From positions 1-5,507 of the forward strand of contig CADCQU010000200.1 of the NCBI GenBank assembly GCA_902803635.1: DNA of 5,507 bases. Reading direction: 5' to 3'. The DNA is from an uncultured Lachnospiraceae bacterium. GTDB lineage: Bacteria > Bacillota > Clostridia > Lachnospirales > Lachnospiraceae. This document shows, in pieces, positions 1 to 4,384 of this stretch. Below the pieces are notes generated by a model that saw only the letters and a program-made list of their open reading frames with translations, had not been told where the DNA came from and did not search any database. Numbering within the stretch: the first letter of the stretch is position 1; every line of letters starts with the position of its first letter. A program made the translations under genes and the position numbers.

Positions 1-90
1 TAGTCCTTTAGGGCAAGTACGAGGGACCGCATGAATAAAAGTAACTACAGTTCAGCATTGTCTTATTGCCAAAAATATTATAGAATTTAA
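1..90. other. AT-rich leader stretch, no gene identified
   Basis: This stretch is visibly richer in A and T than the coding DNA that follows. The only open frame begins at an ATG at 31 and runs 19 codons to a TAA at 88-90; it has no clear ribosome binding site and I do not recognise the peptide. That TAA is in the same frame as the HAD remnant that begins at 91, so it marks the left edge of recognisable homology. It could be the end of an inserted or deleted segment, but no inverted repeat or transposase is visible here. Confidence 0.4.
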
Positions 91-309
91 GAGGTCTTAC
101 AGCTGGCGCCAGAGGCTTGCATTGTATTTGAGGATTCCTTGTCCGGAATCGAAGCAGCTAGGAATGCTGCCGTGAGGGATGTTGTGCGAGTGGATTCCAT
201 GAGGCAGGCAAATCCGAGTGTTCTTGCGGATGAAGTGACCGGTTCTTACTGCAACGCGCAGGAAATTATGAAGAAGTTTGGTGCGGATTGGCCTTCATGC
301 CGGCTCTGA
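91..309 (+). pseudogene. C-terminal remnant of a HAD-superfamily hydrolase (beta-phosphoglucomutase-like)
   Basis: The frame from 91 to the TGA at 307-309 encodes 72 residues that read like the last third of a HAD-family phosphatase or phosphomutase. The segment VFEDSLSGIEAARNA (codons from 124) matches HAD motif IV, where the paired acidic residues E and D help bind Mg2+, followed by the usual glycine and alanine-rich helix. A short tail with the spacing typical of these enzymes follows. The nucleophile DxD motif, the motif II Ser/Thr and the motif III Lys are all absent, because an in-frame TAA at 88-90 precedes the fragment and no start codon lies upstream of motif IV. Family members are usually about 210-230 residues, so roughly two thirds is missing. 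I checked the other two forward frames upstream and saw no HAD-like sequence, so a simple frameshift is unlikely. Deletion or insertion at about 90 is the better reading. It is probably non-functional. Confidence 0.72.
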
Positions 310-372
310 AACTTTTAGCAGCCCTGTTATCCGCGATGAGGATGACCCCGAGTTGAACGAGGAGGTGGGAGC

Positions 373-837
373 ATGAGCGTTTCCATGATTTTATTGGTGA
401 TTGGCATCGGGCTGTTTGTTGGCGGGTGCCTGTTCCTTTGGGTTGTCCGGTCCTATGGCCGGGATTTGGAGGAGAACAAGACGAACTGCATTTGCAAAAC
501 CAGGGCCGTCATCGTGGATGTTATCCATGAGTGCTCAGGTCCGGCCGATGATCGCAGTGAAACCTGGGCGCCGGTCTATGAATTCGAGACAAATGAAGGG
601 CTGCGGGTGCGTACCCAGTGCGTTCTGCCAAGCTCCGACCTTTACGATCTGCGGCAGGGCATGGAGGTTGACCTGTTCTATGATCCGAAAAATCCAACGG
701 AGATATACGTACCGGTGGAGGAGGAGAAGAATGCCGGCACCCTGAAGGCTTTTCGCTATGTCTACATAGGCTTTCTCGCCGGAGGCGCTTTGTTTTTGAT
801 TCTTGGAGCCGTCTTGTTTTTTGCACTGAAAATGTAG
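373..837 (+). CDS. DUF3592-type two-TM membrane protein
   Basis: A 154-residue protein with a hydrophobic N-terminal segment at about residues 4-25 and a second at about 127-151, separated by a soluble domain. That domain contains APVYEFET (66-73) and, after a polar stretch, VDLFYDPKNPTEIYV (99-113). A 'P.yeF..neG..v' strand followed by a 'G..v.l.YdP.nP.e.yv' strand is the pattern of DUF3592 proteins, which are widespread in bacteria and mostly uncharacterised. The soluble part is a small beta-rich domain; both termini are short, and the domain probably faces outward, but topology is inferred. The start at 373 is well supported by AGGAGGT at 360-366, six bases upstream. Cysteines C39, C41 and C54 lie in or near the soluble domain. 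The gene stands alone: it follows a HAD remnant, and a separate promoter precedes the next gene. No function can be assigned. Confidence 0.8.
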   Translation: MSVSMILLVIGIGLFVGGCLFLWVVRSYGRDLEENKTNCICKTRAVIVDVIHECSGPADDRSETWAPVYEFETNEGLRVRTQCVLPSSDLYDLRQGMEVDLFYDPKNPTEIYVPVEEEKNAGTLKAFRYVYIGFLAGGALFLILGAVLFFALKM

Positions 838-899
838 GCGGAGCCGTATGCCTGCCGGCTTGTTTGGCAGTAATCCACCAATAATCTTTTCGTTTTCTG

Positions 900-928
900 T
901 TGCCCAAATGCGGAATTATCGGTATAAT
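900..928 (+). promoter_or_regulatory. Sigma-A-type promoter of the sufCB operon
   Basis: TTGCCC at 900-905 (four of six bases match TTGACA) and a perfect TATAAT at 923-928 are separated by exactly 17 bases. The predicted transcription start is near 935, giving a leader of about 28 bases before the sufC ATG at 963. The sufC ribosome binding site AGGAG lies at 953-957, five bases before the start. Confidence 0.8.
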
Positions 929-929
929 T
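914..929. promoter_or_regulatory. Perfect 6-4-6 dyad over the suf -10 box (candidate operator)
   Basis: AATTAT (914-919) and ATAATT (924-929) are exact reverse complements separated by CGGT. The right arm covers almost all of the TATAAT box, so a protein bound here should block RNA polymerase. Part of the symmetry comes for free from the AT-rich -10 box. No specific regulator family is identified; Rrf2/IscR-type or the nearby Crp/Fnr protein are possibilities only. Confidence 0.35.
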
Positions 930-962
930 TAGGGAGTATGTTTTGGAAAGGTAGGAGCATTT

Positions 963-1718
963 ATGCTGGAATTACGGAATATCTCGTTTGCTGTAAATGC
1001 GGACGAGACGGATAAAGAGATTATTCAGGACATCTCCCTGACGATCCCGCAGGACAAGATGATCGTGATTACCGGTCCAAATGGCGGGGGCAAATCCACG
1101 CTGGCGCGGCTGATCGCGGGGATTGAGAAGCCGACGTCCGGGAGGATTTTCTTTGACGGGGAGGACATTACGGAGCTTTCCATCACGGAGCGGGCGAAGA
1201 AGGGGATTGCCTTTGCCTTCCAACAGCCCGTCCGCTTCAAGGGAATCCAGGTATTTGACCTCATCCGCATCGCGACGGGGCGGAAGCTTTCCGTGTCGGA
1301 TGCCTGCAAGTACCTTGCGGAGGTGGGGCTTTGCGCGCGCGACTATATTAACCGCGAGGTGAACGCGAGCCTCTCCGGCGGCGAGCTGAAGCGCATCGAG
1401 ATCGCGACCGTGCTGGCCCGGAGTTCGAAGCTCTCGGTATTTGATGAGCCGGAGGCGGGCATCGATCTTTGGAGCTTCCAGAACCTGATTGAGGTGTTCC
1501 GCGGAATGCGCAAAAACATCGCCGGAAGCTCCATCCTCATCATTTCCCACCAGGAGAGGATTTTGGACATTGCGGACGAGATCATTGTCCTCAAAAATGG
1601 CCGGCTCGTGCGGCAGGGTTCGAAGGATGACGTGCTTCCTGAGCTTTTGGGGACCGCCGACGCGGTGCCGGAATGCCGGGTGGGCGGCGTGCAGAAAGGC
1701 GGTGCGGCAAATGATTAA
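963..1718 (+). CDS. sufC: Fe-S cluster assembly ATPase SufC
   Basis: A 251-residue ABC-type ATPase, the usual length for SufC. It is cytosolic and powers remodelling of the SufB-type scaffold during Fe-S cluster assembly. Visible motifs, in order, are Walker A GPNGGGKST (38-46), a Q-loop in FAFQQPVRFKG (84-94), the ABC signature LSGGE (137-141) within NASLSGGELKR, Walker B LSVFDEPEAGID (157-168) with catalytic E162, and the H-switch H196 in ISHQER. The SGGE-x-KR-x-E signature and the DEPEAGID version of Walker B are typical of SufC rather than of transporter ATPases, and no permease gene is adjacent. The start at ATG 963 has AGGAG five bases upstream and a strong promoter. The gene overlaps sufB by eight bases, so translation of the two is probably coupled. 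The last 20 or so residues are glycine-rich and look less conserved. Confidence 0.95.
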   Translation: MLELRNISFAVNADETDKEIIQDISLTIPQDKMIVITGPNGGGKSTLARLIAGIEKPTSGRIFFDGEDITELSITERAKKGIAFAFQQPVRFKGIQVFDLIRIATGRKLSVSDACKYLAEVGLCARDYINREVNASLSGGELKRIEIATVLARSSKLSVFDEPEAGIDLWSFQNLIEVFRGMRKNIAGSSILIISHQERILDIADEIIVLKNGRLVRQGSKDDVLPELLGTADAVPECRVGGVQKGGAAND

Positions 1719-2637
1719 GCTGGATGAGATGCAAATGCGGTTGCTGGAGGAGGTTGCGGATCTCCACAAGGTGCCGGAGGGGGCGTTCAACATTCGCTCG
1801 GACGGCAAATCCATCGGACGCGCGTCGACGGAGAATATTGAGATTGTTCCCCGCGAGGACGGACAGGGGCTTACGATTCACATCAGGCCGGGGACGAAGA
1901 ATGAGAGCGTCCACATCCCGGTGGTGATGATGAAGAGCGGCCTCAAGGAGCTGGTCTATAATGATTTTTATATCGGCGAGGGTGCGGACGTGGTTATCGT
2001 GGCGGGCTGCGGCATTGACAACTGCGGGACGCAGGATTCCGAGCACGACGGCATCCACCGCTTTTACGTGGGGAAGAACGCGAAGATTAAATATGTAGAA
2101 AAGCATTACGGCTCCGGAACCGGCAGCGGCAAGCGCATCCTGAACCCGGGTACCGAGGTGTACCAGGAGGAGGGGAGCACCGTCGAGATGGAGATGGTGC
2201 AGATCAAGGGCGTGGACGACACGAACCGCGTGACCACGGCAAAGCTCGCCGCCGGCGCGAAGCTGGTGGTGCGGGAACGCCTCATGACCCACGGACAGCA
2301 GAATGCCGTCAGCACCTACGTGGTCAGCATGGACGGCGAGGGTTCGAGCGCGGACGTCGTCTCCCGCTCGGTGGCCCGCGACAACTCGTACCAGAAATTT
2401 GACGCGAAGCTGGTGGGAAATGCGGCCTGCAGCGGGCATACGGAGTGCGACTCGATCATCATGGACCATGGCCGGATCCTCGCGGTCCCGGGCCTTGAGG
2501 CAAATGACCTCGATGCGGCGCTCGTGCATGAGGCGGCCATCGGGAAGATTGCCGGCGACCAGATTATCAAGCTCATGACCCTCGGACTCACCGAGGCCGA
2601 GGCCGAGGAGCAGATTATTAATGGGTTCCTGAAATAA
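1711..2637 (+). CDS. sufB: SufB/SufD-family Fe-S cluster assembly scaffold (single-scaffold SufCB type)
   Basis: A 308-residue SufB/SufD-family protein, clearly shorter than the roughly 420-495 residues of classical SufD and SufB. It lacks most of their N-terminal region but keeps the beta-helix core and C-terminal helices. Conserved blocks seen are CGIDNCG (100-106) with C100 and C105, HDGIHRFYVGKNAKIKYVEKH (112-132), SRSVARDNSYQKF (218-230), GHTECDSIIMDH (242-253) and the end block from 262 to 308 with LVHEAAIGKIAGDQIIKLM. By motif position, C246 corresponds to E. coli SufB Cys405, and H273/E274 to the SufB His433/Glu434 region needed for cluster building; this is an alignment by eye. The scaffold should pair with SufC from the same mRNA. 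I take ATG 1711 as the start because it overlaps the sufC stop, has AGGCGG at 1697-1702, and begins just before the conserved helix. The frame is open further upstream, but that part lies inside sufC. Archaeal and clostridial homologues are often labelled SufD. Confidence 0.92.
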   Translation: MIKLDEMQMRLLEEVADLHKVPEGAFNIRSDGKSIGRASTENIEIVPREDGQGLTIHIRPGTKNESVHIPVVMMKSGLKELVYNDFYIGEGADVVIVAGCGIDNCGTQDSEHDGIHRFYVGKNAKIKYVEKHYGSGTGSGKRILNPGTEVYQEEGSTVEMEMVQIKGVDDTNRVTTAKLAAGAKLVVRERLMTHGQQNAVSTYVVSMDGEGSSADVVSRSVARDNSYQKFDAKLVGNAACSGHTECDSIIMDHGRILAVPGLEANDLDAALVHEAAIGKIAGDQIIKLMTLGLTEAEAEEQIINGFLK

Positions 2638-2658
2638 GAGGAGCTGTTACAGTTTGGG

Positions 2659-2686
2659 TAGCCCTGTGAAAAAGGCTATTTTGTTT
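2659..2686 (+). terminator. Weak possible terminator just after sufB
   Basis: TAGCC (2659-2663) and GGCTA (2674-2678) can form a five-pair stem with a ten-base loop, followed by TTTTGTTT (2679-2686). The stem is short, so this would at best be a leaky terminator. The much stronger stem at 2837-2884 is the more likely end of the sufCB transcript. Confidence 0.25.
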
Positions 2687-2697
2687 CATGAAGACAT

Positions 2698-2782
2698 TGT
2701 CATCCTGAGCGAAGCGAAGGATCCCGTAAGGTTTTTCGCAAAGCTTACGGGATTCTTCGTCGCTTCGCTCCTCAGAATGACA
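2698..2782. repeat. Long palindromic intergenic repeat (MITE-like / interspersed)
   Basis: The left arm 2698-2730 starts TGTCATCCTGAGCGAAGCG and the right arm 2744-2782 ends CTCAGAATGACA. They are reverse complements, apart from two substitutions and two 3-base insertions in the right arm, around a 13-base centre (2731-2743). Transcripts from either strand would form a long hairpin. Sequences of the form GTCATyCTGAGCGAAGCGAAGrATC are familiar to me as repeats scattered through many bacterial genomes; that recognition is from memory and was not searched. There is no coding capacity inside, so if mobile it would depend on a transposase elsewhere. Confidence 0.75.
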
Positions 2783-2836
2783 GAAAGTCGGGGGGACAGC
2801 TGAATTGTAACGAGAGGCTTCCTGTATTGAAATATA

Positions 2837-2884
2837 AATCAGGCAGGTGGAAGAGTTCGCCCTCTTCCACCTGCCTGATTTTTT
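2837..2884. terminator. Strong bidirectional intrinsic terminator between sufB and the crp-family gene
   Basis: Left arm 2837-2855 (AATCAGGCAGGTGGAAGAG) and right arm 2862-2880 are perfect 19-base reverse complements with a six-base loop TTCGCC. On the plus strand the stem is followed by six T residues (2879-2884), a classical terminator for sufCB. On the minus strand the same stem begins a few bases after the stop codon of the regulator gene (2884-2886) and is followed by TATATTTC, so it can end that convergent transcript too. Confidence 0.9.
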
Positions 2885-3519
2885 CAGCCTTCCTGCTCAT
2901 CCTGCTGAAGCACCGTGAAGGTGCGGCCGTGGGAGGCGATGAGGCCTTCGTCATTCATTTTCCGGATCTCGCGCATGAGGGCGCAGCGGTCGACGCAGAG
3001 GTATTCGGCGAGGGCGGCTAGGCTTAGGGGGATCGTGATGTCCTCCATTTCGGCGGCGTTCTGCGGCTGGAAGGCGAGATAAGCCATAAGCTTTTCCCGT
3101 AGGGTGCGGCGGCTTAAAATGTTCATCCGCACGGACTGGTCGCGGGAATGGCTCATGGACATGAGGACGAGGTCCTTCATGACCTCCTGGTGCCGCTCGC
3201 AGCCGCCGCTGCAGCCGCCGAGCACCTTCGCCATATTGATGAAGCGAACCGTGCAGTCCGTGTCGGCGATGACATAGCCCGTCAGGTTCTTCGGGAGGGA
3301 CGTGAAATACTCGCTGAAGCTTCCCCCCTCCTGGAGGTATTCGAGGACCATGTCGGAGCCGGACTCGTCCACGGCGGAGATATGCGCCCGCCCTTTGAGG
3401 AGCGTGCCGCAGCGGCCCGTATTTTCCGCCATGGAGAGGATGACTTCCCCCTTGGAAAAGCGCATCTTATAGTCATAATCGCATTTTTTCTTGTCAAATG
3501 AAATCGTTGGTCTGGGCAT
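2884..3519 (-). CDS. Crp/Fnr-family transcriptional regulator, cysteine-rich
   Basis: A 211-residue protein with the two-domain Crp/Fnr plan. Residues about 15-100 look like the cyclic-nucleotide-binding-type beta-barrel (KGEVILSMAENTGRCGTLLKGRAHIS and onward). A dimerisation helix spans about 108-148, and a C-terminal winged helix-turn-helix follows, with IPLSLAALAEYLCVDRCALMREI and KMNDEGLI (about 163-194), the standard HTH_Crp layout. It carries seven cysteines: C13, C37, C89, a CSGGC pair (C103, C107), and C175/C179 at the start of the recognition helix. There is no N-terminal Fnr-type four-cysteine cluster motif. A cNMP ligand is not implied, because many clostridial members sense redox or other signals. 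The start at 3517-3519 has AAGGAT seven bases upstream, just after a run of nine A residues on the minus strand. The gene is convergent with sufCB and divergent from the nuoE-type gene, whose upstream DNA carries Crp-sized dyads. The specific effector is unknown. Confidence 0.9.
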   Translation of the reverse strand: MPRPTISFDKKKCDYDYKMRFSKGEVILSMAENTGRCGTLLKGRAHISAVDESGSDMVLEYLQEGGSFSEYFTSLPKNLTGYVIADTDCTVRFINMAKVLGGCSGGCERHQEVMKDLVLMSMSHSRDQSVRMNILSRRTLREKLMAYLAFQPQNAAEMEDITIPLSLAALAEYLCVDRCALMREIRKMNDEGLIASHGRTFTVLQQDEQEG

Positions 3520-3551
3520 GATGGGTATCCTTTTTTTTTGCTAAATCTTTA

Positions 3552-3566
3552 TGCGCAATTTACGCA
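3552..3566. promoter_or_regulatory. Candidate autoregulatory dyad upstream of the crp-family gene
   Basis: TGCGCAATTTACGCA pairs six of seven positions around a central T at 3559. It lies 33-47 bases upstream of the regulator start codon. A possible minus-strand -10 (TATATT, complement of 3576-3581) would place the transcript start near 3569, so this dyad would sit just downstream of the start, a position suited to self-repression. The -35 for that promoter is poor. Confidence 0.3.
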
Positions 3567-3596
3567 CCACCAAGAAATATAATCCTGAAGCGTATA

Positions 3597-3625
3597 CAGA
3601 AAAGCGTCCACAGGACGTTTTTCTG
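3597..3625. repeat. 13-bp-stem, 3-base-loop hairpin (terminator-like or repeat element)
   Basis: CAGAAAAGCGTCC (3597-3609) pairs with GGACGTTTTTCTG (3613-3625) around the loop ACA; all 13 positions pair if the single G-T (G-U in RNA) wobble is allowed. A T run in the right arm and an A run in the left arm give it terminator character in both directions. Nothing upstream needs a terminator here: it lies between two divergent genes. A small interspersed palindrome or a transcriptional insulator are alternatives. Confidence 0.55.
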
Positions 3626-3690
3626 CATGGTGAGGCAACGATATCCCCTAACTTAATCGTCTCTGGCGATGGGGATTCCAGAGTGAAAAA

Positions 3691-3707
3691 TTGTGAATTA
3701 TCAACAA
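3691..3707. promoter_or_regulatory. Fnr/Rex-like box in the divergent region
   Basis: TTGTGAATTATCAACAA has TTGT and ACAA at its ends, and its first 14 bases match the Fnr layout TTGAT-N4-ATCAA at eight of ten specified positions. It is one base short of the usual 18-bp Rex layout. It lies well upstream of both start codons. The match is suggestive only. Confidence 0.25.
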
Positions 3708-3730
3708 AAAAGACGTATTGGTTAGCATAT

Positions 3731-3746
3731 GCAAACTACCATTTGC
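3731..3746. promoter_or_regulatory. Minor 5-6-5 dyad GCAAA-N6-TTTGC
   Basis: GCAAA (3731-3735) and TTTGC (3742-3746) are exact reverse complements with a six-base spacer, the Crp-type 16-bp geometry. The TTTGC half resembles the half-site of the stronger palindrome at 3807-3822. In AT-rich DNA a five-base dyad can arise by chance. Confidence 0.2.
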
Positions 3747-3806
3747 CTAAAAAATCGAAACACAAATGTAAAAATTCTATTATGATTTTTAATTGTAACC
3801 GAAAAA

Positions 3807-3822
3807 TGTTGCATTTGCAACA
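3807..3822. promoter_or_regulatory. Perfect 16-bp palindrome, candidate Crp/Fnr activator site
   Basis: TGTTGCA (3807-3813), TT, TGCAACA (3816-3822) is a perfect 7-2-7 palindrome centred between 3814 and 3815. Its length and symmetry suit a Crp/Fnr dimer, and a gene for such a protein is the next gene upstream. The centre lies 41.5 bases before the start point predicted from the extended -10 at 3844-3849, the class II activator position. Confidence 0.55.
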
Positions 3823-3840
3823 GTAAATTTTTGAAGGGGG

Positions 3841-3849
3841 TGCTATCAT
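3841..3849 (+). promoter_or_regulatory. Extended -10 promoter of the nuoEF/hyd genes
   Basis: TGCTATCAT carries the extended -10 TGn followed by TATCAT (five of six to TATAAT). At the usual 17-base spacing the -35 position (3821-3826, CAGTAA) does not match consensus, which is typical of activator-dependent promoters. The predicted start is near 3856, giving a leader of about 44 bases. The ribosome binding site of the first gene, AAGGGAG, is at 3887-3893. Confidence 0.5.
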
Positions 3850-3899
3850 AGAATCAGTAGCTCTATGTTTTCATTACGTAGACAATAAGGGAGAAAATC

Positions 3900-4382
3900 A
3901 TGGCAAAATTAAATGAAGCAGCATTGGCTCAGATCAATGCAATCTGCGACAGGTACGCAGGTGAAAAGACGCCGCTCATGATGATCTTAAGCGACATCCA
4001 GAGGGAGTATGGCTATATCCCGGTGGAGGTGCAGGAGGTCGTGTCCGAGAAGACGGGCATCTCTGTCGCTGAGATCTACGGGGTGGTAACCTTCTATTCC
4101 TTCTTCTCTTTGGCACCGAAGGGAAAGTACATCATCGGCTGCTGCCTCGGCACGGCCTGCTACGTCAAGGGCGCGCAGCAGATTATCGACAAGTTCGCCG
4201 ATGAGCTTCAGATTGGCCCGGGCGAAACCAGCAAGGATGGGCTCTTCACCCTCGATGCGCTTCGCTGCATCGGCGCCTGCGGTATCGCACCGGCAGTAAC
4301 CATCAATGGAACGGTTTATCCCAAGGTCACAGTGGATCAGGTTCCTGAGATCATCGCGAAGTATCGCAGTCAGGAGGCTTAA
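3900..4382 (+). CDS. nuoE: NuoE-like [2Fe-2S] subunit (HydC/HndA-type, NADH-linked hydrogenase or dehydrogenase)
   Basis: A 160-residue soluble protein matching the NuoE/24-kDa family at full length. Residues about 8-70 form the helical N-terminal part, with PLMMILSDIQREYGYIP and the GVVTFYSFF block at 61-69. The C-terminal half is a thioredoxin-like [2Fe-2S] domain with cluster ligands C82-x4-C87 (CLGTAC) and C123-x3-C127 (CIGAC). In electron-bifurcating [FeFe] hydrogenases this subunit (HydC) passes electrons within the diaphorase module that includes the NuoF-like subunit encoded next. The start at 3900 has AAGGGAG six bases upstream. Two bases separate its stop from the next start, so the two genes are one operon. 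No respiratory complex I genes are visible, and the NuoF partner has the fused N-terminal cluster domain, which favours a hydrogenase or similar soluble enzyme over complex I. An NAD-linked formate dehydrogenase is the main alternative. Confidence 0.93.
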   Translation: MAKLNEAALAQINAICDRYAGEKTPLMMILSDIQREYGYIPVEVQEVVSEKTGISVAEIYGVVTFYSFFSLAPKGKYIIGCCLGTACYVKGAQQIIDKFADELQIGPGETSKDGLFTLDALRCIGACGIAPAVTINGTVYPKVTVDQVPEIIAKYRSQEA

Positions 4383-4384
4383 AC

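Larger units (their letters stand above)
3520..3899. other. AT-rich divergent control region between the regulator and the nuoE-type gene
   Basis: About 380 bp, visibly AT-rich compared with its neighbours. I see no convincing gene. An open frame at 3551-3826 (91 codons) has no ribosome binding site, reads through a perfect-stem hairpin and several operator-like dyads, and has no recognisable domain. What is present: a nine-base T run (3531-3539), a dyad near the regulator start, a 13-bp-stem hairpin, a CTCTGG/CCAGAG inverted pair (3661-3666 with 3678-3683), an Fnr-like box, a 5-6-5 dyad, a perfect 16-bp palindrome and an extended -10 promoter. Confidence 0.7.

Noticed and set aside
852..870. 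CTGCC/GGCAG pair after the DUF3592 gene, considered as a terminator
   Set aside because: Only five pairs with a nine-base loop, and no T run immediately after it.
1489..1710. Upstream extension of the sufB reading frame
   Set aside because: It lies inside sufC in another frame, and its translation is rich in residues typical of a shadow frame. The conserved SufB-like sequence begins at the ATG at 1711.
972..2529. Long minus-strand open frames opposite sufC and sufB
   Set aside because: They are shadows of GC-rich coding DNA, with Arg/His/Pro-rich translations, and the plus strand is unambiguous.
3661..3690. CTCTGGCGATGGGG...CCAGAG stem, considered as a fluoride-type riboswitch because of GGCGATGG
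   Set aside because: The closing CGCC arm and the conserved segment after it are missing, and the downstream gene is not a fluoride exporter or a related gene. Only a six-base stem with an 11-base loop remains.
3551..3826. 91-codon open frame in the divergent control region
   Set aside because: No ribosome binding site, no recognisable domain, and it runs through a perfect-stem hairpin and several operator-like dyads. The AT-rich composition and codon usage are unlike the neighbouring genes.
3847..3871. CATAGA/TCTATG inverted repeat followed by TTTT, considered as an attenuator
   Set aside because: The stem is short and AT-rich, and its left arm lies upstream of the predicted transcript start, so it would not form in the RNA. 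It overlaps the -10 region, so an operator role cannot be excluded.
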